A stretch of DNA of 64,000 bases, taken from Sphagnum compactum (Eukaryota; Bryophyta; Sphagnopsida; Sphagnales). Where the stretch lies: assembly GCA_965153455.1 (NCBI GenBank), contig OZ234496.1, forward strand, positions 14,314,304 through 14,378,303, given 5' to 3'. This document shows, in pieces, positions 1-13,289 of this stretch; the stretch's first letter is position 1, and each line of letters starts with the position of its first letter. The notes under the pieces are model-generated. The model made no database searches. It had not been told where the DNA came from and worked only from the letters and a program-made list of their open reading frames with translations. The position numbers were made by a program, and so were the translations under genes.

Positions 1-138
1 GTGCGGTTTTGTTTCTGGCGAAATTTCGCCATTTTTCTACAATGGAATAGGGGAAAAAGGTCGTTTGCTAGAGTAAATTCGAGTAATTTTGCTAAAATTT
101 ATTTATTTAGGGTTAAGTTTCGCCAAATTTTCGATATG

Positions 139-162
139 AAAAAAAAAAAAAAAAAAAAAAAA
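139..162. repeat. Poly(A) tract
   Basis: Uninterrupted run of 24 A in the far upstream flank of CHLH. It may be the tail of a decayed retroposed fragment or simple homopolymer expansion. No coding or structural feature is seen around it. Confidence 0.8.
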
Positions 163-451
163 CATGGCTGGCAAGCATCCATCCACAAGAGGATTTAGCC
201 AAATTTGGCTACAAGTCAGAGAGAAAAGTCAGTAGATATTTTTATTTTAATTTTAAAAAAAAAAGAAATTATGTAGGTAAGCGTCATAATGTACTGACTG
301 CCGACATGCACCAGAGAACCACTAAATAAAAATATCCTATCAACTGCGTTTCTTCCTGGAAAAAGTGGCCACTTTGTGTTATCCAAAAAAAATCCTTTGG
401 ACCAATCACAGCCCGGTTATAAATTTCGCCATAAAAGAGAATCCCCATGAA

Positions 452-585
452 ACGTCCAAAACTTCTGATTGCGAACGGCGTTTCTTTATGGGATGGGATG
501 TCGTCACTACGGGGAACGTCGTAAAAGAACGTTACAAAAAAAAACAGCTGAGAGAACGTGATGGGAGCAACCACTCAGGCGACGT
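452..585 (+). promoter_or_regulatory. Cluster of ACGT cores in the CHLH upstream region
   Basis: Five ACGT cores lie at 452, 516, 529, 556 and 582 within 134 bp. The last sits in GACGTGGC, an ABRE/G-box-like context. ACGT-containing elements are bound by plant bZIP factors such as HY5 and ABI5-type proteins, and CHLH is light- and clock-regulated in angiosperms. The cluster lies about 450 to 590 bp upstream of the CHLH start codon. A regulatory role is inferred from position and motif density only. Confidence 0.4.
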
Positions 586-808
586 GGCATCACTGAACTC
601 CACTATTTTCGCCCGGCAGCAAATCAAGCCCAACCCTTATCCACAAACAAACAAAGCTCCCATCTGTTCCCATGCGTTCCCTGATGTTTCCACAAATTCC
701 CCTATATTCCTATAAGCTCCCTTAAGTTCTCATAAGTTCCCACCTCCTGTTCTCCCTTTTTCACATGCTCTCAAAGAGGCAGTGCTGGAGTCTCTTGTGT
801 GAGTCTGC

Positions 809-834
809 CTCTCTCTCTCTCTCTCTCTCTCTCT
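809..834 (+). repeat. (CT)n microsatellite in the CHLH 5' leader or core promoter
   Basis: About 13 CT dinucleotides about 210 bp before the CHLH ATG. Pyrimidine-rich CT/GA tracts are common near plant transcription start sites, so this may mark the core promoter or leader. Confidence 0.75.
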
Positions 835-865
835 TCTGGACTGAGTTTGTTTTTGAGGAGTGGAG

Positions 866-888
866 CTTCTTCTTCTTCTTCTTCTTCT
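866..888 (+). repeat. (TTC)n microsatellite in the CHLH leader
   Basis: A short TTC tract just downstream of the CT tract, followed by a purine-rich GAGGAGGAGGAG stretch near 1000. Together they make a leader with strong strand asymmetry just before the CHLH start. Confidence 0.7.
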
Positions 889-1040
889 ACTGCTTCTGTT
901 GTGGCCACTTTAGAGGGGCTCTGGAAGTAGAGAACCACTCTAGAGAATTGTAGAGTTTCGGAAATAGAAAGTGTTGAAGAGGAAGCGAAACAGAAGGAGG
1001 AGGAGGAGAAAGAGTAAAAGAACCAACTAAGGGAGAGGCG

Positions 1041-4000
1041 ATGGCGCCGGGAATGTCGTCTTTCTCGGCAACAATTACCTCATCAACGGCACCATGTGTT
1101 GCAGCAGCTCCTCCTCATCCCAGGGCCAGACATTCTCTCCCGCAAGCCGCTCGTCTACAGTGTAAAGGTAGTAGTAGTAGTGTAATAGTAGTTGTTGTTC
1201 CAGCTCTCTCTATCTATCTTACGGACTCCAATTTCTTCACCTGCAGCATTTGCATTGCATTGCATTGCATTGTATTGCATTCAATTCACACGCTTCTTCA
1301 TTGGGGTTTTGAAATTGGTCGATTTCTTGTCAGGCAGGATGCAGGAGCAGGATTTCATTTTTGGAACATCTGTCAGTCAGTGTTCCTGATGGATGGGTGC
1401 TCTTGTCAGGCTATAGACAGAGAGGGACAGTGAGAGACAGAGAGAGCATTCAAGTGTGGGAACATCAGCGGATGTTCTTGATGGGTGTTTTTTGTTGTAT
1501 TTTGTGGGAGGGAAATTGAGTACGGTGTACTGAGATTCATTGTGTTTGGGTGTCCTTGAGTTCAGCAGCAGTAGCAGCATCTTTTGGAGATCTGCACTCA
1601 ACTTTTGAGGGCATGCGGCAGTCCAACAATGTCGATAAGATCGGGAAACCTGTGAGTGTGACAAACCTAAATTTCTGTTGCTGCTGCTGTTGGGCAGTTA
1701 TCAAGCTCCGATGATGTTTTACAACACGTTTTAACTTCATGAATCATGTGAAGTTGAACTAGCTAGCTCTAGCTTGCTTCAGATCAAACATGTACTGACA
1801 TGCAATTTGCAGCAGTTTTTCAATTTTGAAACCACCAAAGATTTTTGAAAAAAAAAAGGGTGGGGGGAGGGTTGCATTATGTTCTTTCCAAAGGATTCAG
1901 GTTCTCTCACCATCGGAAGAAAAAAAGACCTGATGAGAATCATCACCCATGTTTGAATTCAGCACCTGCTGTGTCAACTCATGTAATTTGTGCATGTGCT
2001 TTTCTCTGCAGGCTGCTGACAAACCTAATCTTGCATCTCCTCCACCAGCAGGTTATCACCATAGTGGACATGGAAAAGCTGTGCGAACAGTACGCATCTC
2101 TCATTTACTCTTAAGAAGCTTTTGAGCTTACTGAACACCACCAGATTTGAGAGTCTAGGGTTACTCAGATTGGAAAGGAATCCGACCACCCACAGCAATA
2201 CATAGTTTCAGTTCTGTTTTGTTGTCGTGTTTATGTGAGAATCTCGTCTGCTTGCTTGTCAAGGGTTGGCTTGATGTATACCTCCCACAAAGACACCAAC
2301 CTAGAGTCTTGCAGCAAAATCTTGCACATACCTGACTTACACACAGAACTGGCTATACTGTGCAGTACTGTGATTGCTTCATAATCTTTTTGTTCTGCGT
2401 GTTGTGTGTTTTTGGGGGCTGCAGGTGACAAAGGCAATAGTTGGAAATGGACTCTTCACATCTGTAAGGCCAGATGTGAGAAGGATTGTACCAGAAGCAA
2501 GGCCTGGGGTGCCAGTAGTGAAAGTGGTATATGTGGTTCTTGAAGCTCAATACCAATCTGCACTCTCTGCTGCAGTTCGCAGTATTAACAAATTGCGAAA
2601 AGAGGTAACATTTACAGCAGCTTCAAAACCTGGTCAGTTTTGCTTGGTTTTGCATGGGAGAAATCTATTGATGCGCTTTCTTATCAGCTTCCTTATAGTT
2701 ACAGTTATGCAGCCTCTGTTGATGGTTCTTTATGTTGGACTATATGATCTAATAACACTGTTGTGGCTCTCTCATTCCCTCTTGACCTGTGGCAGGTCCG
2801 AATTGAGGTTGTTGGTTACCTTGTGGAGGAGCTTCGGGACAAAGACAATTATGAAATGTTTTGCAAGGATTTGGCGGATGCGAATGTGTTCATTGGGTCT
2901 CTGATCTTTGTGGAAGAACTGGCACAGAAAGTGAAGGTTGCCATTGAGGCTGAAAGGGACAGGCTGGATGCAGTCATCGTGTTTCCCTCAATGCCAGAAG
3001 TGATGCGTTTGAACAAGTTGGGCACGTTTTCAATGTCTCAGCTCGGGCAATCAAAGAGTGCCATTGCCCAATTCATGAGAAAGAAGAGGAAGGAAAATGT
3101 TGGAGGGTTTGAAGAAGGTATGCTGAAGTTGATCCGCACCCTTCCCAAGGTACTGAAATATCTTCCTACAGACAAAGCACAGGATGCTCGAAACTTCATG
3201 ATGAGTCTTCAGTTCTGGCTTGGTGGGTCTCCTGAGAACCTTGAGAACTTCCTCATCATGATCTCCAATGCTTACGTCCCATCTCTCAAGGGCAAGCAGC
3301 TTGAATTCAACGACCCTGTCGTTTTCCTTGATACTGGAATATGGCATCCGCTGGCTCCTTCCATGTATGATGATGTGAAAGAATACCTAAACTGGTACGA
3401 CACACGGCGAGATGCTAATCCTAAGCTGAAGGGTCCCGATGCACCCATAGTTGGTCTCATACTTCAGCGCAGCCACATTGTCACAGGTGATGATGGTCAC
3501 TATGCTGCAGTGGTTATGGAGCTTGAAGCTCGAGGTGCCAAAGTTGTTCCCATTTTTGCAGGTTAGTTTTCTTCACCTTGATGCATCAACATAGTTGAAG
3601 CTGTGCAGACTCCAGAGTAGATTCATGAAATTCAGGTAGAGACATTGTTTCATCCTTTCTACACTTCTCCTTGCTAGCATGTAATCTGTATGATTTCAAC
3701 CTGATGAACCTGTCCCTGATGGCATGTTTGTGTCTGTTGCTTTTGTTCAGGTGGCCTTGATTTTTCACTGCCAGTGGAACGATTCTTCTACGATCCTATT
3801 ACAAAGCTTTCACTTGTACACTCGGTTGTCTCATTGACTGGATTTGCTCTGGTAGGAGGGCCTGCAAGTCAGGATCATCCAAAGGCTATCCTAGCTCTTC
3901 AGAAGCTGAATGTTCCATACATGGTGGCTTTGCCTTTGGTTTTCCAGACCACCGAAGAATGGTTGCAGAGTTCTTTGGGTTTGCACCCGATCCAAGTGGC

Positions 4001-7000
4001 TCTGCAAGTTGCACTTCCTGAGTTGGATGGAGGTCTAGAGCCAATTGTCTTCTCTGGCCGTGACAGCAGTACTGGTAGGTGTTCTCAACCTACAAGTGAG
4101 GCTTCAAAAACTAACTAATCATCACCCACAAGTTTGCATCGTTGGCTATTCAGTGATGAACAGTTTCATGAGTCTGACTTGTGTGATGTTCTAGACTCCT
4201 GATTCTTCACTCTGGAGTACTTGGGTGCCTTGTTTCCTTATGGCACTGACTACATGACTCTTGGCATGGGTGTGTAAAGCAACTAAGCACAAGGGCTGTA
4301 GATCTAATAGCATGTATGTGTATGGAGTGGTTCCTCAGACAAACTGTTTTCCTCAGACTTAATTATTTAAGTCTGACTTAATGTTTGCAGGCAGATCACA
4401 TGCTCTTCATGACCGTGTTGAGCAACTGTGCACAAGGGCTGTAAAATGGGCAGCACTGAAGCGTATGCCAAAGGTAACTCCTTGTGGAGCTGAAACAGTT
4501 TCTCCATTCGCTTGCTTCTTCTTCCCAGTGTGCACATTCCTGTAAAAATTGCCAGAGACAGGAACTCACCCCATCTCATAAAGATCTTTCTTATTGCATC
4601 AGTATATACACTAACGTGTGTTTTGGTCTGATGTCCAGGCAGAGAAGAAGCTGGCTATCACAGTGTTCAGTTTCCCACCAGACAAGGGCAATGTAGGAAC
4701 AGCTGCCTACTTGAATGTGTTTTCTTCAATCCACAGTGTCCTCAAGGAGCTAAAAGCCGATGGCTATGATGTTCAGGGGCTGCCAGAAACCCCTGATGCT
4801 TTGATTGAGGAGGTTATTCATGACAAGGAGGCGAAATTCAGCAGTCCAGACCTCAACATTGCTTACAAAATGTCAGTCACAGAATATGAGCAGCTCACTC
4901 CATACTCAAGGGCGCTTGAAGAAAGCTGGGGTAAGCCTCCTGGGACATTGAACTCTGATGGCCAAAACCTACTGGTTTACGGGAAGCAGTTTGGCAATGT
5001 GTTCATTGGCGTACAACCCACTTTTGGTTATGAAGGTGATCCGATGCGCCTACTGTTTTCCAGATCAGCAAGCCCTCATCATGGGTTTGCTGCCTATTAT
5101 ACTTTCCTCGAGAAAATATTTGGTGCAGATGCAGTTCTACATTTTGGAACTCATGGATCCTTGGAGTTTATGCCTGGAAAACAGGTACAATACAGATCCT
5201 TTGCAATTTGGTGAAGTTATTACAGGATGCAGAATACACAAGGTGGTTCGGAACAGAATTCTGTGTTGGTATCATAGCATCGTTACATCTATTTGGTCAA
5301 CATGCTGGAGAAGAGTCCTTGGGTCTTGCATTAAGCTATTGTTCAACAGACAGTCTTAGGAGTCTGGAGCTTTCAATCCAATGTTTACTTGTCTAGTTTT
5401 TTGAGCAATTTTTTGTTGGTGGTGGGTGCAGGTGGGAATGAGTGATATTTGCTACCCCGACAGCCTGATTGGGAATATTCCCAACATATACTATTATGCT
5501 GCAAACAACCCATCAGAAGCTACCATTGCCAAGCGCCGAAGCTATGCGAACACAATCAGCTACCTGACACCCCCAGCTGAAAATGCAGGTCTTTACAAAG
5601 GCTTGAAACAGCTCAGTGAACTCATCTCTTCCTACCAGTCTTTGAAAGACACAGGCCGAGGTCCTCAAATTGTGAGTAGCATCATCAGTACTGCGAAGCA
5701 ATGCAACCTGGACAAGGATGTCGAGTTACCCGGTGAAGAACTCCAGTTATCTCCTGATGAGAGAGACACTGTTGTTGGCAAAGTGTATGGCAAGGTTATG
5801 GAGATTGAATCTCGACTCCTTCCGTGTGGTTTGCATGTTATTGGAGAGCCTCCCAGTGCCGAAGAAGCTGTTGCGACACTCGTCAATATTGCAGCTATTG
5901 ATAGACCAGAAGAGGAGATTTTTGGGTTGCCTGGAATTTTGGCTGAATCCCTGGGGCGTGAAATTGAGGACATCTACAGGAGTAGTGATCGTGGTGTCCT
6001 TTCAGATGTGATGCTCTTGAATGATATCACCCAGGCTTGCCGTGCTGCTGTCAAAGCTTTTGTTGACAGGACTACCAACAAATCAGGGCAGGTCAGCATT
6101 CTTGTTTGTCACAGAAGGAAATTCTAGAGAAACCTGCTTCACATACTGTCTACAAGATGGGATCAGCTTCCAGGGTCTGGGAACCTGTAGCAATGGTCAA
6201 TGTATGTACCATAATGTGTTTTGTTATCAAGAGTAGTAAGAGCTGATTTGGACCCATTGAGTTGTCTTTCATCTTACGGATCTTGGCTTGTCGTATGCAT
6301 GCTGCAGGTTGTTGATGTTGCAGAAAAGATTGGAAATTTGTTTGGGCTTGGAAGAAAGGAGCCCTGGATGGAGGTGTTGCAAAGCACCCAGTTTAAAAAT
6401 GTTGATCAAACAAAGTTGCGAACTTTGTTTGAGTTCTTAGCCTTCTGCCTGAAACAGGTCACCATCTCTCAAGTTCCCTTTGCCAGTCGGATTCTTGTTT
6501 GGAAGCTTAGTCTACAATAACAGATTGGCCACAGAAAGAGGTGGATTGTGGCTTATTTGGTTCCTTGAATTGTTGAACATGTTGCAACAGGTGGTTGCTG
6601 ACAATGAGCTTGGAGGACTGAAGCAAGCACTTGAAGGCAAATTTGTAGAACCAGGCCCCGGTGGTGACCCAATCCGGAATCCAAAGGTCTTGCCTACTGG
6701 AAAGAACATCCATGCTCTAGACCCACAAGCAATTCCAACCTCTGCAGCACTTCAGAGTGCTAAGGTTGTTGTTGATCGCTTATTGGAGCGCCAGAAGGTT
6801 GAAAATGGTGGGAAGTATCCGGAAACAGTAGCCCTTGTTCTCTGGGGGACTGATAACATCAAGACTTACGGAGAATCACTTGCACAGGTATGTTTTAAAG
6901 TTCCGAACTTTTTTCATGGTCTTATTTCTCTCCATGTACTGGATGCGAACTGACAGTTTGTCTTCTGTTCATCATGGAAATTTCAGTTGAACCCTATTAT

Positions 7001-8726
7001 CTATGTCCTTCAGCAGAAAGCTGACTGCTTTACTGGGTTCAGGTCTTGTGGATGGTGGGTGTGCGACCCCTTCCAGATGCACTAGGGCGTGTTAACAAGA
7101 TCGAACCAGTTCCACTTGAGGAACTTGGGCGTCCGCGTGTTGATGTAGTTGTGAACTGTTCTGGAGTCTTTCGTGACTTGTTCATCAACCAGGTTAGTTC
7201 TCCAATTTGCTCTTTACTTGCTCTGGTCCCAATTGAGCCTCATATACTGAAGAAGGCCTGTGAGCTGAACTGGATTGAGTATATACAATACTCAGATTAC
7301 AGAGAGTTTCAAAGGAATTGTTGTTGAGGTAGTGGAAACCAAGTGCACCCATCCAATCAAGTGGAAAAGTGTATCAAAAGTGGTATTGAAATATTCAGGT
7401 TTTGGGCTGCAGATGAATCTTTTGGACAGGGCTGTGAAGACAGTGGCAGAGCTGGATGAGCCTCTGGAAATGAATTTTGTCCGTAAGCATGCACTTGAAC
7501 AATCAGCTTCATTGGGTGTGAGTGTGCGAGAGGCTGCGACCCGGATTTACTCCAATGCTTCCGGATCATATTCATCGAATGTGAATCTGGCAGTTGAGAA
7601 CTCATCATGGAATGATGAAAAGCAGCTCCAGGACATGTATCTCTCTCGAAAGTCATTTGCATTTGACAGTGACACACCCGGCGCAGGGATGAGTGAGAAG
7701 AGGAAAATCTTTGAAGCTGCTCTGGCAACTGCAGATGCAACATTTCAGAACTTGGATTCCTCTGAAATTTCTTTGACTGATGTCAGCCATTATTTTGACT
7801 CTGATCCTACCAAGCTTGTCCAGAGCTTGCGGAAAGACAAGAAAAAGCCAAATGCATACATTGCTGACACTACTACTGCAAATGCTCAGGTCTGTATCTT
7901 TGCATGTATCTTGATTCCTTTGCATGTACCTTGGTTCTAAAGTCAGATTATGTATGAATACTCAGGGATTTTATGAGCTTTCCAATCTGGAGGATATTTC
8001 AAGTGAAAAAAAGAATCTATTTTTTTGCACATTCTGTAATGAAATCTTTTTCTACTTCACCTCCTGGTCCTGTCAATTCTAATTTTCTGAAAATACATTT
8101 GAGGGTGGTTTTGAATTCTCAATCCTGACATATGTAGCTGATGAATGTGTGTAAAGGTGCGCTCGTTGGCTGAGACGGTCAGGCTCGATGCTCGAACAAA
8201 GATGCTGAATCCAAAATGGTATGAGGGTATGCTCTCAAGTGGATATGAAGGAGTTCGGGAAATAGAAAAGCGACTCACAAACACAATGGGATGGAGTGCA
8301 ACATCTGGCCAGGTTACCATTTCTCTAAATGCACAACTTATGCATTGGAAAAGCAGACACTGAAAATCAGTTGGATTTATCTTCAATAGCGGCTGAAGGC
8401 ATCACTCAAAATCATCAATTGCAGTTCTACTATGAGTGGATTTTAGTTACATTTAGCTAGCTTTATTCCTGTTTCTATGCTGATGGGTTTTTCCTTCCCT
8501 ACAGGTTGATAACTGGGTGTACGAGGAAGCTAATAATACATTTATTGATGATGAGGAAATGCAAAAGCGGTTATTGGAGACCAACCCCAACTCATTCCGG
8601 AAGCTTGTCGCCACTTTCTTGGAGGCAAATGGACGTGGCTACTGGGAAACTTCTGAGGAGAACCTTGAAAGATTACGGCAGTTGTACTCTGATGTAGAAG
8701 ATAGAATTGAAGGTGTTGACAAGTAG
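1041..8726 (+). CDS. CHLH: Magnesium-protoporphyrin IX chelatase subunit H, chloroplastic (14 exons)
   Basis: Large, protoporphyrin-binding subunit of Mg-chelatase. With CHLI and CHLD and using ATP it inserts Mg2+ into protoporphyrin IX, the first committed step of chlorophyll synthesis in the plastid; in Arabidopsis it is GUN5. Exons by GT/AG and phase: 1041-1181, 2012-2089, 2425-2604, 2796-3561, 3751-4074, 4391-4473, 4639-5184, 5432-6091, 6308-6457, 6591-6887, 7043-7192, 7413-7889, 8157-8312, 8505-8726. They join in frame to 1409 aa, against about 1380 in the family. The first ~75 residues are rich in Ala, Ser and Pro with few acids, as in a transit peptide. Conserved blocks follow, including [70 protein letters not shown] and [20 protein letters not shown]. 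Exon 2 and the end of exon 1 are the least certain, because that region is poorly conserved. No damage is seen. Confidence 0.96.
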
Positions 8727-9451
8727 AGGAAAAGCACCTGCTGGCATCTGTTCTTCTTCACCCTTCTATTATCTCCTTTGTCTTCTATCATCGGACTGGG
8801 GGATCTCCTTTACTCTCTAGAATTGGACCAATTGTTGCACGGGATGGATTCTCCACCCATTTTCATTTGAACCCGAATCTAAGGTGTCCCCCTTGAGGTA
8901 TATAGTAGTCAAGTGTATATTCACCTAATTGAGTCATGAAGGGGAGATGATATAAGGTCATAACTTGCATTCCGGTATCCAGTTGTATGGATGATGTACT
9001 TGGTCAGATGGTATATAACACTTGTGAGTCGGTTCAGAAATACATTATTTACTGGAGGGTAGTGCTGTTACTCCACATGTGTTGCATGATGATCTACTGA
9101 CACTCTGAATGCCCTTGTCCAAAATTCTTGGAATGCAGAGAAGTATGGTATGAACATGGATTGGGTCCTCAATAGAATTCCAGCATTGCTAATCGTGCAA
9201 TGTAATGAATCAAGAATATGGAATGCTTCTAAGTTCATGTTTTTAGCCCTGCCCATATACTGACAGGGTTATACTATTAGGGCATCTGCAGCTGTGACCA
9301 GGGAAGAACATTTCTCACATTCAAGTTTAGTTCTTTACTTTTTTCCAACCCCACCCATAAAACTAAAACTCCAAATGGACTGAAAATAGGTGGGAAACTA
9401 CTAATTAGCAAACCACCTGTACCAATCATTATGATTCACCAATCAGCACTA
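8727..9451 (+). other. 3' flank of CHLH
   Basis: The 3' untranslated region starts right after the CHLH stop, with pyrimidine-rich sequence and then AT-rich DNA. I saw no second gene and did not place a polyadenylation site. Short ORFs on the opposite strand show no recognisable domain. Confidence 0.5.
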
Positions 9452-9648
9452 GTCAGATCATATCTATTACACTCTTCTTTGTGGGTGTTAGACTTTGCTG
9501 GTCAGATCATATCTATTACACTCTTCTTTGTGGGTGTTAGGCTTTGCTAGTCAGATCATATCTATTACACTCTTCTTTGTGGGTGTTAAGCTTTGCTAGT
9601 CAGATCATATCTATTGCACTCTTCTTTGTCAGGTGTTAGGCTTTGCTG
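9452..9648. repeat. 49-bp tandem repeat, four copies
   Basis: Copies begin at 9452, 9501, 9550 and 9599, each starting GTCAGATCATATCTATT and ending near GGCTTTGCTA. Copies 1 to 3 are almost identical; copy 4 has a few changes (CTATTGC, GTCAGG). No coding potential. A young local minisatellite downstream of CHLH. Confidence 0.93.
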
Positions 9649-12600
9649 TGCCTTTTATTAGCCGCAGCAAAACATGCAAAAATGCTGGGTCCAAACCATT
9701 TTGCTGAGCCAAACTGGCATATTTTGACTTTTCTTCATCCAATTAAGGTGCAGATTAGTGTTATATAAGTGTATATGGTTTAGGATTTACACTCTGTGTA
9801 AGTGTATAAGGTCCATCTACATCTGTTTTAAGTGTAAAATTGGGTAAGTCCATTATATGTCATGTAAAATCATGGAAGAACATGTCACTTGTTTTTGGAG
9901 GGGGGAGGAGGTGCCAATTTTTAGAATGTTTTTGCTGATGGGCTAATCAAAATGATGCAAAAACAAAAAACCTTAAAAACATTTCTGCACAATTAATATG
10001 AATCACTCTTGTAAAAGCATAGGGCAAAAATGGTTATGAACAAAGTTAGGAATGAAAATTTTCGTCAAACAATAAGGTGGGGCAAAATTCACCCAAGAAT
10101 GTGCATTCAAGATATTCCATTGAATAGTGCCACAATTTGTCCCATATCCTTTGCCGAAATTTTTTCTCTTATATAATATATACCTAATTAAAGGCAAGCA
10201 TTATCACAGTCCCATATTGGTAGAAAATGCTTTTATTTGTATTTGGGGAAGTATCATGATTTTTTGTGAATGGCTAATCAAAGTGGCCCATTACCAAAAA
10301 AAAAAAAAGAAAAAAAAAAAAGCAAGAAAGAAAGAAAGAAAAGAAAAAAAACATTGAGCTTTGAGATGCACCTACAATTAATTAATATGGATTGCAAGTA
10401 AATAAAGTTATTACGGATACATAGTATATAACTTATGTCCCAAAACATTTATTAGTTATTGTGTAAATGTATTTAACAAACACTTACACTACCCAATGTA
10501 AGTGTAAAAGGTTTTGGCATGTGAATTGTTTAAGCAGGATTTACATGTTGTATATACAAATATTGACATTTACACACACAACATTGGCGCAAACGCGCAA
10601 AGAATTTGCATGCTATTAGCATTTCACATGTGATTTACCATTTTACAAGTATAATGATGGCAACAATTCATTTTAAAAGTCCTTTTATGATTAAAACAAA
10701 TCAAGTTTCAATGGTACAATCCATGTATGTAATGTGGATGGTTGGTATCTCTCCGTTAGTCGAGGATACTAGTCCATATATGGATAATATTTGTGGTAAT
10801 CATACCAATGTTGGGCAAGTATCTGGTTTGGTGGGGTTAGTTCCAACCCCAGTTAGTAAAAATCAAATTGGAATTGGGTCTAATTTTTAGAATTGGAACT
10901 AGGGTTTTCAAAAAGAAAATCATAACTAGGGCTAACTAGAGATTAACCAATAGTTAACTGCTAGTTCTAATTCAAGTTACGCAAAGTCGGACGGAAAAAT
11001 TGGGTCTAATTTTTCACAAATTGGAATTTTTAAAATCCCAAATCTAGAATCGGGTTTTCAATTCCATTTATGTGTGAAATGAGAACCAGAAACCAATTTT
11101 TTTTTTTAAATTTGTTTTTTAGAACTGAAATTAAAGCTTTTATAAAAGTTTATAATCACCCAACACTAGTTCATACCAAAGTTGGCAAGTTCCCTACTTT
11201 GGAGTGTCACATACAAAGGGTTCAAGTTCATGTTCTTGCAACCTAGACCTAAACAACATCCCTTTGGTGGAGCTAGCACAAAAATTGGACCTTGAAACAA
11301 GCAATTTGCTAGAACCAAAACTAGAACCCATAAAAAATGTGAACACAAGTTCAACTTCTTAAAGTATAACAAGTTGGCTCGTAGGAGAGATTTTATAAGT
11401 AGATGGGTTTTAATTAATTGTACATATACATCCCCAATTGTAATTTGTGTAAATTTTCATACCTATACATAATACAATATGAAGTCTTGAGGGGGTGTGT
11501 AATGTGCACATGGAACTAGACTTGAATTTTCAAACTAAGCTTGGACCTTAAGATTTTTGAATTTGAATTTTTTTGTCAAAATTGAAACCATAGAATTAAG
11601 AATACGAAAAATCATGCTCAAACTCGCACTTGGAAAACCTAGCCAAAAAAAACTAATGTCACAATTGGGATCAGTTTTTTTTTAAAAAGGAAAGAATCAA
11701 CCAACATTTGTTGATACCTCATTTAGGGTATCGTGATATATTATAAGGACTCCACGCAAACAATTTATTCATTGTTGTAGGTAGTTTCTAGGTGCATCAA
11801 AGTTTGAAGTATATAGTTCACTAATATTAACATGTGAGAGAGAAAGGCCCTTCACATTCTTTAACCAATCAATCAATTTGGCCAATCAATAATAGGTGTT
11901 CAACTATGTAGTGCCTTTTTGCCAACCATTGCATCATGTGCACAAATTTGACCCAACGCCATTTTATTACCCCCAAACACATGCATAATATTTAATGGAC
12001 TTCATCCGAAACATGTTGCATAGTGCATGGGTGTAGTTGTTGTTATATGACAAATAGCATGTATGCATTTTTCTTCAATTTGTTAACATTAGAGCATTCT
12101 ATCAAGCATCAATTCAACTTCTTTTCTCATGGTAGTAGAATAAAAAGTGAAAGGAAGGTTTTTTGTTGAAGAGTTTTGGAAGCATTAACATATATGTTCT
12201 TTTGAGCTTACCTCATGCTTACTCAAAAATTCACCTTCTAACCTCTTCTTTTCAAATTTAGGTTATATTTATGCAAACCAAGATTCGATAGTTGTTCCCA
12301 AAGCTTCAACCATTGTTTGCACTACCTCCTCAAATTGAACTTGCCTCAATGAAATGTGATTCATTGTTTGCTTTAAGGTCAAATTGTAAAATAAGAGTAT
12401 CGAACAAGTTTAGGTTAATACTCTAACATGAGTTTCCTTGTCTTTTGATTTGACTTGAAACTCTTCACTAATCAAAAGATCTAGAAAGGGGTTGAAACAC
12501 TTGTAAAGACAAACTTCTTTTGTTATTGAATAAGTCATTCACATTTTATTTTTTTGAAAATAACTTGTCTACAAAGTTGTAAACCTTGTTCTTAACATTA

Positions 12601-13289
12601 TTGTTTAATTTATTTTTTCAATTTTATGTCAAAAATTGGGAAATTTTCCCAAAACAATTAGTCAAATTAGCCAAATTTACATCATAATTTTCCATTGGTG
12701 AAGAAATAACAAGTTTTGTCAAAAAACAAGACACTAATCATTATACCTCGACTAAAACTATAGTAAAGGTACTAATAATAAGAATCAACATATTGAGACT
12801 AAAGAAAACCAAAGCTTACATACATAATCATGCCCCATGTTGCAAGGCCATGTTGGGACTACTTGGTGAGGCAAACCAAGCCAAGGATGGGTGAACCCCG
12901 GTTGGACTTACCCTAGAGCAATAAGAAAGTTATTGCCAAAAGGAACTTGGGCCTTACTAGGACCCAAGTGTGTTGAGTAAATAGACTTGTCAACAAGACA
13001 AAGAAGAATACCCTAAAAAGAATGCAAACTTAAAAATGGGACCCAAGAATGTGGACATAGATGAGAGGGAAATTAATGTTAATGTTAATTTTGATTAGTT
13101 GTATCCAATAGAAATTGAAGTCTTTGGATTACTAACTAAAAAGCTATCAAGGTTCTATCAAATTTTCAATCAAACAAACACTCCAAACATTGACTAGATT
13201 TGGCAATAGTTTGGCTTTCAAATCTTTAAGAAATTGATTCGTTGCCCATGTCACATCAAAAAAATTCATAATACTTTTGTTACATTGTC
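9649..13289. other. AT-rich intergenic DNA, probably decayed repeats
   Basis: No gene recognised. Features seen are an A-rich AAAG tract near 10297-10350, repeated AAGTGTAAA-like words at 9760-9850 and 10470-10520, and phrases such as TTGGAACTAGGGTTTTC around 10890-11080 that have looser relatives near 27300-27550. The composition is that of old, mutated transposon DNA, but I could not define termini. Confidence 0.5.

Noticed and set aside
1845-2114. ORF in CHLH intron 1 / exon 2 region as a separate gene
   Set aside because: It overlaps CHLH exon 2 (2012-2089) in a different frame; the in-phase splice model gives a better explanation.
1-8726. Functional link of CHLH and MRS2 as a magnesium gene cluster
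   Set aside because: They are about 50 kb apart with unrelated genes and transposons between; nothing in the sequence supports co-regulation.
9452-9648. CRISPR array
   Set aside because: Units are contiguous without unique spacers, and the DNA is plant nuclear; it is a plain tandem repeat.
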